From DATBLE01 sp963734065 (GTDB taxonomy: Bacteria; Actinomycetota; Thermoleophilia; Gaiellales; Gaiellaceae): DNA of 64,000 bases. Where the stretch lies: NCBI GenBank assembly GCA_963734065.1, contig CAVTFN010000003.1, forward strand, positions 248,001 through 312,000. Direction: 5' to 3'. Of this stretch, positions 9,601 to 16,927 are shown in pieces. Positions within the stretch are counted from its first letter, which is position 1. Each line of letters opens with the position of its first letter. The translations under genes and the position numbers were made by a program. The notes beneath the pieces were generated by a model. The model was not told the origin of the DNA. It worked only from the letters and a program-made list of their open reading frames with translations, and ran no database searches.

Positions 9601-9762
9601 CTCGAGGAGGCGCTCGCTCTCTACGAGCGGAAGGGCAATCTGGTCGCGGCCGACCGAGCCGGCCGACGACTCGAGGAGCTAAGGGCGTACGGATCGTCCC
9701 GTGAGGCAACGCTCCGCCCTGTTAGGATCGCGCGGCGCGGCCACCAGAAGGAGGGACCATGA
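6625..9762 (+). CDS. Class III adenylate/guanylate cyclase with zinc ribbon, AAA ATPase and TPR-like region
   Basis: A 1045-residue signalling protein. Residues 4-22 form a zinc ribbon (CPAC and CHAC). The cyclase domain spans about 35-190 with metal-binding FCDLADST, KFVGDAVMAVFG and the VGDAVNVAARL segment carrying the transition-state Asn and Arg, so it looks active. An STAND/AAA-type ATPase follows, with Walker A GPAGVGKS near residue 253 and Walker B VCVVDDIQW near 350. The C-terminal half is helical TPR-like repeat. Such proteins couple ligand sensing to cyclic nucleotide output; the signal is unknown. Its stop overlaps a small peptide gene. Two cNMP-binding-domain proteins lie at 20.7 and 41.1 kb. 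Confidence 0.93.
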   Translation: MPACPACGEGNPEHARFCHACGSSLLAPDRESRRRVTVLFCDLADSTAMGERLDPEVLRRVLSRYYDTARGAVEQYGGVVEKFVGDAVMAVFGVPVLHEDDALRAVRAAAALRERTGNLNDELEREYGARLTLRIGVNTGEVITGTEDRLAVGDAVNVAARLEQSAGPNEILLGSETFTLVRTAVIADSVEPLTVKGKSEPLSAWRLVSVHPESRLGRHFNVPMIGRGQELRRLLDSFERARRDRRCELITILGPAGVGKSRLAHEFLASLDWPAVVRGRCIPYGDGITYLPVIEIVRQLESRLAELELDLQVVATLRSLLDAGDSVHSTEEISFAVRRLLEAAARAQPLVCVVDDIQWGEPALLELLEQLAVLSHEAPLVLCCIARPDLMERRPDWIGAHSEATTVVLEPLSADETGELIEHLAGDDPLAERLMQRVREAAEGNPLFVEEMVAFLRDAPAGEVTVPGTIAALLSARLDQLEPDERAVLQRAAVEGRVFHRGAVQALGPDEAQVGASLTALVRKELIRPDRPQFAGEDAFRFRHLLIRDAAYDSLPKEARAQLHERLADWLEQRRSELAEIDELVGHHLEQAHAYRVELRPVDDHARRLALRASEVLSGAGSRALGRNDVGAAVKLLGRALALRDEDDPNVALRLDLGQALFVSGDLGAAGETARDAAVRAAAARDEAGELRARLLAARVAAQTPSEDTDGGGPSVDLLAVAEEARSVFARAGDELGLAEAWFATAWAELIRCRWAAMLDASRHALEHARRGGSARWEGELPVWQGTAMFFGPTPADEALRWFEEQQAQHPVSLTQHAILEAMRGNFDRARTFAASADAAAAELGQKLWLAAGGMYLWEIEMLAGDLSAAERAVRRSCELLGELGEVGHRSTAAGQLAASLYALARLDEAYEWTETAQGLAPKGDVSSQMLWRQVRARVLARRGDHATAEELGREAVVLAEATDMLNYHGNALADLGEIYVAAGRAGEGRAHLEEALALYERKGNLVAADRAGRRLEELRAYGSSREATLRPVRIARRGHQKEGP

Positions 9763-9992
9763 ACACGCCCCGGACACCCTCGACCCGGTCCAACATCGAG
9801 AGGCTGAACGCAGAGGGCTTCGAGATCGACACGGACATCCCCAAGGAATACGCGGAGGTGATCGAGGACCTGCGGCCAGACGAGATCGAGCTGATCATCG
9901 ACGTGACGCGGCGGCTCGACCTGGCTCAGAAAGAGGCGCTGAGGTGCGATCCTAAAGCGAAGCCCTACACGACCTACATGCACACCTTCTAG
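9759..9992 (+). CDS. Small peptide, resembling the aroma-sacti cluster domain / RiPP-precursor-like proteins
   Basis: Seventy-seven residues starting in an ATGA overlap with the cyclase stop, behind AAGGAGG. The middle has the look of a leader peptide: NIERLNAEGFEID, then an acidic YAEVIEDLRPDEIELIIDV helix and RRLDLA. It ends in a polar, Tyr/Thr-rich tail, KPYTTYMHTF. From memory this pattern matches short actinobacterial proteins called aroma-sacti cluster domain proteins, but the match was not computed. An enzyme of the haem-oxygenase-like diiron type follows after 18 bases. A precursor-and-enzyme pair is inferred, not shown. Confidence 0.6.
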   Translation: MNTPRTPSTRSNIERLNAEGFEIDTDIPKEYAEVIEDLRPDEIELIIDVTRRLDLAQKEALRCDPKAKPYTTYMHTF

Positions 9993-10010
9993 CTCGGCAC
10001 GAACCTGCGG

Positions 10011-10685
10011 TTGACAAGCAGCGAGCGCCTGCGACTCAAGGTCGAGCTCCTCGTTCCAGCCTTGGCGAGGCCGGGCGCTCTGCTGCTCGAGCATCCACGT
10101 GCGCGTGACCTCTTTCCCCTCGGCATGGCGGCCGGCTACCCGCTGGTGCGGACGATGGTGCCGTTGATGGAGGCGGCGCTCGGACGTGCGCGGGAGCTTG
10201 CTCCGGACGATCCGGTCGCTGAGGGTCTGGCCGCGTATCTGGAGAAGCACATCCCCGAAGAGATGCACGGCGACGAGCCCGGCGGCGCGGCACTCGACGA
10301 CCTCGAGGCCCTCGGGATCGACCCGGTCGAGCTACAGGCGCAGCTGCCGCCGCCGAAGATGGCAGCCCTGCTCGGAGCCCAGTACTTCTGGATCTTCCAC
10401 TACCACCCCGTCGCCATCCTGGGGTTCCTGTACCTCGAGGCCTACCACCCTCACCGCCCGACGCTCGAGCTGTTCATCGAACGGACCGGGCTCCCGCGTG
10501 ACGGCTTCCGGCAGCTGCTTCTCCACGCGAAGCTCGACGCCGTGCACGCACGCGAGCTCGACCGAGTCCTCGACTCCTTGCCGCTCGAGCCCCGCCACGA
10601 GCAGCTGATCGCGCTGAGCGCGTTGCAATCGGTTGCGCTCCTGACCGAGGTGTGGTTTGACGTCATCGAGGCGGACGCAGGCTAG
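10011..10685 (+). CDS. Iron-containing redox enzyme, haem-oxygenase-like diiron (HDO) family
   Basis: A 224-residue all-helical protein starting at TTG. Likely iron ligands sit in HIPEEMHGDE (about residues 85-94), EAYHP and the late HAKLDAVHARELDRVLDSL helix. Together these give the spaced Glu/His/Asp pattern of the HDO superfamily (TENA/PQQC-like fold). HDO enzymes use O2 for N-oxygenation, desaturation or C-C cleavage of amino-acid-derived substrates. Its immediate neighbour upstream is the 77-residue precursor-like peptide, a possible substrate. The exact reaction cannot be deduced. Confidence 0.75.
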   Translation: MTSSERLRLKVELLVPALARPGALLLEHPRARDLFPLGMAAGYPLVRTMVPLMEAALGRARELAPDDPVAEGLAAYLEKHIPEEMHGDEPGGAALDDLEALGIDPVELQAQLPPPKMAALLGAQYFWIFHYHPVAILGFLYLEAYHPHRPTLELFIERTGLPRDGFRQLLLHAKLDAVHARELDRVLDSLPLEPRHEQLIALSALQSVALLTEVWFDVIEADAG

Positions 10686-10855
10686 GCGGCCTCTCGGTCC
10701 GTGCGGCGAGCACGGTTGAGATCCTCGACCGTGCGCACGTTCGCGTAGACGACCGCCTCCGCGTGCGCGTACTCGAGCTCCCGCCGTGCGAAGCGATACC
10801 ACTCGGTCCAGCCGGCCAGGCGACGGTCGTCCAGCTCGTCACCTCTGCTCTGCAT
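10682..10855 (-). CDS. Small hypothetical protein, 57 residues
   Basis: An ATG-to-TAG frame on the minus strand whose stop overlaps the plus-strand stop of the HDO gene. The product begins MQSRGDELDDRRLAGW and runs through a charged, helical YRFARRELEYAHAEA segment to an Arg-rich end. The composition is protein-like (Trp, Tyr, balanced charge) rather than the Arg/Pro/Ala-only look of shadow frames. No family is recognised. It is divergent from a small membrane-protein gene. Confidence 0.5.
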   Translation of the reverse strand: MQSRGDELDDRRLAGWTEWYRFARRELEYAHAEAVVYANVRTVEDLNRARRTDREAA

Positions 10856-10939
10856 GCTTACAGTGAAGCACCCGAATCGTGAAGCGCCGGGGAACTCCTG
10901 GTAAGGATTCTGGTACCGCTATTCGGGAACACTTGATTC

Positions 10940-11098
10940 ATGACGATTGCGCTGGGAGTCGTGCTGTCGGTGGTGGCGCTGGTCAGCGCCGCCGTCGTGA
11001 TCGGCATGTTCGTCTGGGCAGCGAAGAAGGACGGGGCCGAGGATCGGGCACTGCAGAAGCGGCTCGGCATCCGCCGCCGCACGCGCATCGGGCGCTAA
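10940..11098 (+). CDS. Small single-pass membrane protein, 52 residues
   Basis: Starts at ATG with a hydrophobic helix LGVVLSVVALVSAAVVIGMF (residues 5-24), followed by a basic cytoplasmic tail (AKKDGAEDR, then RIRRRTRIGR-like). This is the usual shape of small bacterial membrane proteins that bind larger partners. No family name is known. Its TAA overlaps the stop of the convergent small gene at 11095. Confidence 0.5.
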   Translation: MTIALGVVLSVVALVSAAVVIGMFVWAAKKDGAEDRALQKRLGIRRRTRIGR

Positions 11099-11271
11099 CG
11101 ATCCGCGGGCTTGGTCTCGCCTTCCTGCTCGTGATCCATCCGCTTCTTGTCTTTCGCCACCGTCTCCTGCCGCAGTTCGTCGGCGTCGGTCGCTTCCTCG
11201 GTCGTCAGCGGGCCCGTCGGCGGCCGGTGCCCACCGGGCAAGCGGTCGAAGAAGGCGCGCAGGCGCTTCAC
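11095..11271 (-). CDS. Small hypothetical protein, 58 residues, coupled to the methyltransferase
   Basis: GTG at 11271 overlaps the methyltransferase stop in a GTGA junction, so it is translated with that gene. The product starts VKRLRAFFDRLPGGHRPP and continues with a very charged stretch (TEEATDADELRQE, then KDKKRMDHEQEGE). It is probably largely disordered or a single helix. No family is recognised. Confidence 0.45.
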   Translation of the reverse strand: MKRLRAFFDRLPGGHRPPTGPLTTEEATDADELRQETVAKDKKRMDHEQEGETKPADR

Positions 11272-12185
11272 GACGAAAGAGCGTAGCTCTCGACTGGGGG
11301 AGCGACGCGGTCTTCGCGAAGCTCGTGGCGCACAGCTCCGAAGGGCTTCTGCGCCGCCAGCGTCGGGAAGGTCCCGTGCTCGGCGAGGATGATCGCGATG
11401 CGCTCGAGGTGAGCGATCGTCCGCTCGACCAGCCTGCGCCCGTACCGGCGGACGACATCGCTGTCGCGTGTTCCGTAAACGGCCCGCACGTGATCCCAGG
11501 TCGGCAAGGTCTCGGCGATGATGTCGCGTGACTCGACGATCCGAAAGCCTTCACTGCTGAAGATCGCCGGCCAGTCGGTGATCAGCTCGGCGGCGGAGTG
11601 GTAGAGCACGGCACGCAGCTCCCGGTCGTCGGCGCGCGACACCGGGTTCCGCAGCGCAAGGTCGGAGAACCCGACGTGCCCTCCGGGACGGAGAATCCGG
11701 TAGAGGTCGCGCACGAGCCGGCTCTTGTCGGCCTCGGTGACGCAGATGTCACCGGCGGCCTCGAGGCAGACGATCGCGTCGAACGATTCGTCCGGGAAGT
11801 CGAGCGCGCGAGCGTCACCGCGCCGGACGGTCACGCGATCCGAGAGGTCGAGATCGGAGATCAGCTGGTTTCCCTGGCGCACCTGTTCGCGACTGATGTT
11901 CACGCCGGTGATCCGGCAGCCGTACCGCTTCGCCATTCGAATCGCCGGAGCGGCGAGGCCGCAGCCGACGTCCAGCACCTCTTCGGCCAGCTCGACTCGC
12001 GCGAGCCTCGCGACCAGGTCGGTGTGGGCCTCGAGCGCCTCGACCAGGCTCTGCACGCCGTTGGAGAAGTAGCCCAGGTGAAAGCTGTCCCCGTAGAAGA
12101 GACGCCCTTCCCGGGTGATCAGGTCGAAGTAGGCGCCGACGCTTCGCGCCGTCCGTCTTCCACGAACCGCGACGGGCAGATGCAT
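11268..12185 (-). CDS. SAM-dependent methyltransferase, class I
   Basis: About 305 residues. The SAM site is VLDVGCGLAAPAIRMA (motif I), followed by ITGVNISREQV, then the acidic GDARALDFPDESFDAIVCLE (motifs II-III) and LRPGGHVGFSDL. The N-terminal part, AYFDLITREGRLFYGDSFHLGYF, resembles the substrate-side region of cyclopropane-fatty-acid and sterol-type C-methyltransferases, so a hydrophobic substrate is likely. ATG at 12185 is chosen; the frame stays open to 12320. A small charged protein is translated from its overlapping stop. Confidence 0.8.
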   Translation of the reverse strand: MHLPVAVRGRRTARSVGAYFDLITREGRLFYGDSFHLGYFSNGVQSLVEALEAHTDLVARLARVELAEEVLDVGCGLAAPAIRMAKRYGCRITGVNISREQVRQGNQLISDLDLSDRVTVRRGDARALDFPDESFDAIVCLEAAGDICVTEADKSRLVRDLYRILRPGGHVGFSDLALRNPVSRADDRELRAVLYHSAAELITDWPAIFSSEGFRIVESRDIIAETLPTWDHVRAVYGTRDSDVVRRYGRRLVERTIAHLERIAIILAEHGTFPTLAAQKPFGAVRHELREDRVAPPVESYALSS

Positions 12186-12399
12186 CGCCGCCGCTGCTCG
12201 CACCTTGCGAAAGCAGGCAGCCGCCCCGTCCTCCTGCCAGGTTGCAATCAGCACCCGCGCGGCCAACCCGACTCTCCCTTCGTAGCGATGGGGCCGAGGT
12301 CCGCCTGCGCACCACAGCACCTCTGAGACGCCTAAGCATAGAGGGGGCGGCGGCGGCCGACGAGGCCGGCGTAAGACGGGCGGTCAGCGCGCGTGACTG

Positions 12400-13294
12400 A
12401 TGAGCATGCAAACCGATTCCGCTCGTTCCACATCCCTGCCCTTCGAGCTCGGCGAGGCCCGTTCGTTCGGCGGCCTCACGCTCGTTCCGTTCTATCCGGT
12501 CGTGCCGCCGTGCGCCGACTACGTCGGCCTCGACGAGGCCTCCGCTGCCGGTCTCGTCGTCACCGAGGTCGACGAGGCCGGCTCGGTGGAGATGCTGCTC
12601 GTCGTGAATCCGCTCGGAGCCTGCGGCGCTCCTGTACGAGGGCGAGGAGCTCGTCGGCGCCAAGCAGAACCGCGTGCTCGAGCGCTCGATCCTCGTCGCC
12701 GCCGGCTCGAAGCTGGAGATCCCGGCCAAGTGCGTCGAGCAGGGGCGCTGGGCCTACCGCTCCCGCCGGTTCGCGCCGGCGCCTCGGGCGGCGCACCCCG
12801 AGCTGCGCCGACTCCGGCACGATCTCGGCGCACCGTCGCAGCAGGCGGTGTGGGGAGAGGTCGCGGCCAAGTCGGCGCGGCTCGGAGTGCGCTCGGCGAC
12901 CGGCGCCGCCGAGGAGATGTACACGCGCCGCTCGTCCTCGCTGGACGAGTACGTCCAGGCGCTCCCGCGGCGCGACGGCCAGTCCGGCGTGATCGTCGGC
13001 ATCGCCGGCGAGCTCGTCTGCCTCGACTACGTCTCCCGCTCGGACGTTTTCGCCGGCCTCTACCTGAAACTGCTGCGCGGCTACGGCCTGTCGGCGATCG
13101 AGCGGCCGCTCGAGAAGCCGCTCCGCCGCCGCAATCTCGGCCGCTTCCTCGGCGAGCTCGAGCTGGCGAAGCGCTCTCGGCGGCCAGCGGTCGGGCTCGG
13201 CGAGGAGGGCGCGCTCACGGAGTACGTCGTCGGCTCGGAGCTCAGCCTCGACGGCGAAGTGGTCGCGCTGTCGGCCTATCCCACCCGCATCTAG
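12400..13294 (+). pseudogene. ARPP-1 family (DUF6569) protein gene with a +1 frameshift
   Basis: The first 73 codons read SFGGLTLVPFYPVVPP and on to EMLLVVNPLG in one frame. From about base 12620 the family continues in the next frame as PAALLYEGEELVGAKQNR, then LVAAGSKLEIPAKCVEQGRW, to a normal end at the TAG of 13292-13294. Joining the two by removing one base near 12618 gives a full ARPP-1 protein of about 297 residues. The family is associated with nucleotide/ADP-ribose-linked gene neighbourhoods and has no settled function. Either the gene is recently broken or one base was inserted in sequencing. A start at 12406 is also possible. Confidence 0.75.
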
Positions 13295-13653
13295 CCCAGC
13301 CAGATGGTCACGTCGGCGAGACCGTCGGCGGCCGGGTGCCCTTGGAGCAAGGCCTGTAGCGCGCGGACGTGCCGGCCGATCGCCCGCGTCGAGCGGGGGA
13401 GCGTCCGGTCGCTGGTGAGGACGAGGCCGAAGTGCCGATTGCCCGTCCCGGCAGCGCGCTGGATCAGCGGGACGAAGTCGGCGATGTTGTTGCTGACGAG
13501 GGCGCGTTGCTCGGTCGTTGCCACCGCGAGTAGCTGGTCGTCCGGCAGGGCCCGCAGATCGTCTCGTTCTCCAGCCGCGACGAGATCATGGCCTCGGGCT
13601 CGAAGCTGCTCCGCGATCGCAGGCGAGTACTGCGCGTCCAGCAGGAGCCTCAC
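13291..13653 (-). CDS. DUF5615 PIN-like toxin component
   Basis: A 120-residue PIN-like protein. The opening VRLLLDAQYSPAIAEQLRARGHD and the following strand ALVSNNIADFVPLIQ place the acidic residues (Asp in LLLDAQ, Asp in NIADF) expected for the DUF5615 relatives of VapC ribonucleases. GTG at 13653 overlaps the antitoxin stop by four bases. Cleavage of RNA is the inferred role; family members are usually paired with DUF433 proteins, as here. The stop overlaps the ARPP-1 stop on the other strand. Confidence 0.8.
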   Translation of the reverse strand: MRLLLDAQYSPAIAEQLRARGHDLVAAGERDDLRALPDDQLLAVATTEQRALVSNNIADFVPLIQRAAGTGNRHFGLVLTSDRTLPRSTRAIGRHVRALQALLQGHPAADGLADVTIWLG

Positions 13654-14078
13654 GCAAACAGCGCGTGACGGCGGCGCCAGGTGCGCTCGGCGCGCTCGGC
13701 CGCTTTCGTCGCACGTGCGATCCACGCGTCGATGTCTGCCTGATAGTCGGCGTAGTACGCCGCGCACGCCTCGACGTGCGACACCGGCAAGCGCAGGTAG
13801 TCCGCTGCTCGTCCGACCGACTTGCCGTTCTGGTGGATCGTCTCGACCACCTGCCAGACGTCGAGGCGCGTCCCGATCAGAGCGGGCCGGCGGCCGGCCG
13901 CGCCGTCGCGGAAGCCGATCAGTGGGTGCGCGTCCATGCGGACGCCTTCCTCGATATACCGCTCGACGAGTGCTGCCTGTGGCACGCCGAGCTCGTCGGC
14001 GTGCGCGCGGAGCTGATTGAGGGTTGCGCCTCGCAGTCGGGTGCTGAACGGCTGCTTGCTCTTTTCTGACAATGTCAT
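13650..14078 (-). CDS. DUF433-family antitoxin with N-terminal DNA-binding segment
   Basis: A 142-residue antitoxin. The N-terminal KQPFSTRLRGATLNQLRAHA followed by PQAALVERYIEEGVRM looks like a ribbon-helix-helix DNA-binding region. The C-terminal half is DUF433: RRPALIGTRLDVWQVVETIH, then GRAADYLRLPVSHVEACAAYYADY. It should bind the DUF5615 partner and repress its own promoter. ATG at 14078 is preferred over the longer frame to 14156. The start lies in TGTCATACGATGTACA (14073-14088), a weak dyad that could be the operator. Confidence 0.8.
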   Translation of the reverse strand: MTLSEKSKQPFSTRLRGATLNQLRAHADELGVPQAALVERYIEEGVRMDAHPLIGFRDGAAGRRPALIGTRLDVWQVVETIHQNGKSVGRAADYLRLPVSHVEACAAYYADYQADIDAWIARATKAAERAERTWRRRHALFA

Positions 14079-14141
14079 ACGATGTACAGCATAGCCAGCA
14101 AATGGCGTAAGAGATCGCGAGTCGGTGGGCGACGTAGTCCC

Positions 14142-14309
14142 ATGGAGCAGCGTCACGAGAGGCTCGGCGCATTTGACTGCCTGCTCGCAGCCGCTGCGCT
14201 TCGAATGGACGCGTCCGCACTGATCTCCGGTGACGTCGCGTTCGGCAAGGTGACCGGGCTTCGCTTCGTCGAGCTCGGCTCACCGGAGCTCGAAGCGCTG
14301 ACCGGCTGA
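14142..14309 (+). pseudogene. C-terminal remnant of a PIN-domain (VapC-like) toxin
   Basis: The frame encodes LGAFDCLLAAAALRMDASAL, then ISGDVAFGKV and LRFVELGSPELEAL. That is the last third of a PIN nuclease: the third acidic site in FDCLLAAAAL and the fourth in SGDVAF. The N-terminal half with the first catalytic Asp is missing, and the upstream codons (YSIASKWRKRS) do not resemble a PIN domain. It is therefore a degraded toxin next to an intact toxin-antitoxin pair. Confidence 0.6.
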
Positions 14310-14351
14310 GCGCCGCTCGGTGCGCCCCAAGAGCGGAGCTACTCTTCTCTC

Positions 14352-14564
14352 GTGGTTCTGTTCCCGGTCGCGTTCCTCTGGCTTCTCTTCGTTCTGATCT
14401 GGGCGCTTCGGCAGAGCCTCGAGCCCACCGACGGGCCCTGGCGTCCGTGGCGGCAGCGCCGGCGAGATCCGGGCAGTGGCCCGCACGGGCGCCCCGTGCG
14501 CGGGGGCGGCAGCGCGAGAACCGCACATCGGTCGCGGTCTCGCGACACCGCCGCCCGTCGGTAG
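14352..14564 (+). CDS. Small membrane protein, hypothetical
   Basis: Seventy residues from a GTG. A single strong hydrophobic helix VVLFPVAFLWLLFVLIWALR (1-20) is followed by LEPTDGPWRPW and an Arg/Gly-rich tail that looks disordered. One anchored helix with a basic cytoplasmic tail is the likely topology. The tail could be non-coding if the gene ends earlier; no family is known. Confidence 0.4.
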   Translation: MVLFPVAFLWLLFVLIWALRQSLEPTDGPWRPWRQRRRDPGSGPHGRPVRGGGSARTAHRSRSRDTAARR

Positions 14565-14798
14565 TCGATCCGCAGGGTCGGCGGCAGAGAATTCGTCCGC
14601 TCTTTCCGCGAATTGTTCAGCCCGCGGGGTTGCCGCGAACGGGACGACCGCATAGGTTGGAGACGCACCGAGCACGGAGCGCTTCTAGGTCGAAGCCCCT
14701 CCTGTGAGTCGTACGTGAAGCCGCAAGGCCAGGCGGAAAGCTCGTGGGGGTGGTGGACGAAGGCGCCACCGGCTCGGTGTTCTTGTTTTGTTGCGGCG

Positions 14799-15224
14799 TC
14801 AGGCGTGCGCAGCCCAGGGGCCCTGTCCCGTGACGCGCTCGACCCGGATGCGCGTGACGTAGCCCGGCGGCGGGTCGGGCATCGGCGGGAACGTCGCGTC
14901 CGGCGCGACGTAGATCCGCGCGAGCCGCTGCAGGAGCTCGGGCGCGCCGCCCTCGGTGATCCGTGCCTGCCCGTAGAGGACCGCGTAGTCGCGCATCCCG
15001 ATCGAATTCGTTCCTGCCGCCTCGAGCGAGACTGCCACCCGCGGGTCGCGGAGGACGTTCTCGACCTTGCGGTGCCGGGACAGGTGTCCGGCAACGATTT
15101 CCTCGTCCTCGATTCCGATCCAGACGATCGTGACCTGCGGGCTGCCGTCCGCGTTGATCGTGACCAGATGTGCGAGCGGCCCGGACTCGATCAGCTCCCG
15201 TACGGAGTCAAGCGGCGAAGCCAT
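14799..15224 (-). CDS. PPOX-class F420-dependent oxidoreductase (pyridoxamine-phosphate-oxidase fold)
   Basis: A 141-residue split-barrel flavin/deazaflavin protein. LAHLVTINADGSPQVTIVWI forms the first strands, then the cofactor-side basic residues in LSRHRKVENVLRDPRVAVSL, and AVLYGQARI. This matches the Rv1155-like F420-binding group. Likely reactions are reduction of biliverdin-like or quinone substrates using reduced F420; the cofactor choice is from family resemblance. Its first 17 bases overlap the end of the exonuclease gene on the same strand, so the two are co-transcribed. Confidence 0.88.
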   Translation of the reverse strand: MASPLDSVRELIESGPLAHLVTINADGSPQVTIVWIGIEDEEIVAGHLSRHRKVENVLRDPRVAVSLEAAGTNSIGMRDYAVLYGQARITEGGAPELLQRLARIYVAPDATFPPMPDPPPGYVTRIRVERVTGQGPWAAHA

Positions 15225-16881
15225 GCGCCTCCAGTGTAGGGAGGTGCTCTCCGTCGAGCGGGACGACGGTGAGCTCGGATGGCGGCCGGCGGACGAAGCC
15301 GCCGAGGAGGAGCATGTCCTCGGCTTGCCCGCCGGTGAGAGGCCGGCGTTCGCGAGGCAGGTGCCGGGCGATCGTGATGCCCGCGTCGAGCTCGGGCTGC
15401 GCGCCGGGTCCGGGCGGGAGGGGACGGACGGCGCAAAGCGTGCCGGCGCGCACGAAGAAGGCCTTCCGCCAGCCGGGGACGACTCCGGGCGCGATCAAGC
15501 AGGCGTCCAGCCCGCGGAGGTCCTCGAGCCGGCGGAGTCGCTCGAGGACGTTCTCGAGCGCCTTGACGCGGTCGCGGAGCCGGGCCGCTTCCTCGTAGCG
15601 GAGGCTCTCGGTCAGGTCGGCGAGGCGTTGCCGAAGGCGGGGCAGCGGCCCGCCGGCGAGGAGCTGCTCGAGCTCTTCCGGCGTGGCGACCGCCAGCGCG
15701 CGGGCGGCGAGCGCGGCCTGCCTCCTGCTGCCGATCGGGCCGAGCTCGGTCGGCGTCTTGGTGACGACGAGCTCGTCGCCGCGGCGTCGCAGGTAGACGC
15801 TGTGGTCCTGCTGCCGGCTGCGGGAGTTGGCCGGCGGCTGGAGCTCGCGGATCAGCCGGAGCTCCTCGATCGCCGCCTCGAGCTCGGAGCCGAGCACGCG
15901 CCACTCGATCCGTTCGAGCGCGAGCAGAGCCGCCTCCACCGACGGGCGTTGGGCTTCACCCTGGAAGTACGAACGCAGCCGCACCCGCAGGTCGCGGGCG
16001 CGGCCGACGTAGAGCACCTGGTCGTGTCGGTCGCGAAAGAGGTACACGCCGGGCCGCGTCGGCGCGCCGCGAATGAGCGGGCGCTTGCCGCGAACGCGCC
16101 GCTTGCGGGGAGCGGCGAGCGTGCGGAGCTCGGAGACGCGGCGGGCTCCGAGCTCCCGCGCCAGCTCGATCAGGCGGACGAGGACCTCGGCGGTCGCCTC
16201 CGCGTCGGGTAACGCCCGGTGGCAGGGCGCGGTCGACACCCCGAAGAAATCGGCCAGGGAGGAGAGGCTCACGCGCCTCGCGCGGCCTGCGAGGAGACGG
16301 CGGGCGAGCGCCGCCGTACACAGGGGCGGCTCCGCCAGCCTGAGGCTCTCGCTCCGGCCCAGCTGCCGCTCGAGGAAACGCTGGTCGAAGCGGGCGTTGT
16401 GCGCGACCAGCGGCGCGTCCCCGGCAAACGACAGGAACCGGCCGACGACGGTTCGGACGCACGGAGCGCCGCGCAGGTCCCGCTCGCGCAGCCCGGTCAG
16501 GCGGGCAACAGGCTGGGGGAGGGGAACGCGGGGATCGACCAGTGACTGGAAGCGGTCGACGAGCTCGAGCGCCCGTACCCGGACCGCGCCCAGCTCGCAG
16601 ATCCGGCTCGTCTGCGCCGAGAGCCCCGTCGTCTCCAGGTCGAAGACCACGAACTCGGCCTCTTCGAGCAGCGGATCCAGTCCGCCCGCGAGCGCGACGG
16701 TCGCGCCCGTGCACACGATCCGGCTGTCGCCCGCGCAGACCTCGGCGATCAGCGTGGACGCGAGGCCGGCCGGGACCGAACGGCTCGCGAACAGGAGCCG
16801 GGCAGCCTCCGAAGACGAAAGCGGTCCCCGCTCTTCCAGCGCGGCAACAAGCCGGTCGAGGCCGTCGAGCGCCAGCTGCAT
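15208..16881 (-). CDS. DEDDh 3'-5' exonuclease fused to a UvrC-like GIY-YIG nuclease
   Basis: A 557-residue fusion. Residues about 75-235 are a DnaQ-type exonuclease with FDLETTG (ExoI), HNARFDQRF (ExoII) and HRALPDAEAT (ExoIII, DEDDh His and Asp). A GIY-YIG domain follows: GVYLFRDRHDQVLYVGRARD, then LRVRLRSYF. After it comes a UvrB/C interaction motif (LRYEEAARLRDRVKALENVL). The layout matches actinobacterial exonuclease/Cho-type incision proteins, so a role in excision repair is likely. ATG at 16881 is used; 14 bases further upstream lies an SOS box shared with dinB, so DNA damage should induce it. Confidence 0.92.
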   Translation of the reverse strand: MQLALDGLDRLVAALEERGPLSSSEAARLLFASRSVPAGLASTLIAEVCAGDSRIVCTGATVALAGGLDPLLEEAEFVVFDLETTGLSAQTSRICELGAVRVRALELVDRFQSLVDPRVPLPQPVARLTGLRERDLRGAPCVRTVVGRFLSFAGDAPLVAHNARFDQRFLERQLGRSESLRLAEPPLCTAALARRLLAGRARRVSLSSLADFFGVSTAPCHRALPDAEATAEVLVRLIELARELGARRVSELRTLAAPRKRRVRGKRPLIRGAPTRPGVYLFRDRHDQVLYVGRARDLRVRLRSYFQGEAQRPSVEAALLALERIEWRVLGSELEAAIEELRLIRELQPPANSRSRQQDHSVYLRRRGDELVVTKTPTELGPIGSRRQAALAARALAVATPEELEQLLAGGPLPRLRQRLADLTESLRYEEAARLRDRVKALENVLERLRRLEDLRGLDACLIAPGVVPGWRKAFFVRAGTLCAVRPLPPGPGAQPELDAGITIARHLPRERRPLTGGQAEDMLLLGGFVRRPPSELTVVPLDGEHLPTLEAHGFAA

Positions 16882-16894
16882 CGGGCAATCTAAG

Positions 16895-16908
16895 CGAACA
16901 TACGTTCG
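16895..16908. promoter_or_regulatory. LexA (SOS) box between divergent repair genes
   Basis: CGAACATACGTTCG, with perfect CGAAC/GTTCG arms around four bases, fits the actinobacterial LexA operator. It lies in a 46-base gap, 14 bases from the exonuclease ATG and 20 bases from the dinB GTG, so one operator can control both genes. Confidence 0.85.
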
Positions 16909-16927
16909 ATGTGCAAGCATCGAGCGG

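Noticed and set aside
14073..14088. TGTCATACGATGTACA as antitoxin operator
   Set aside because: The two halves match only in part; mentioned with the antitoxin but too weak to list as a site.
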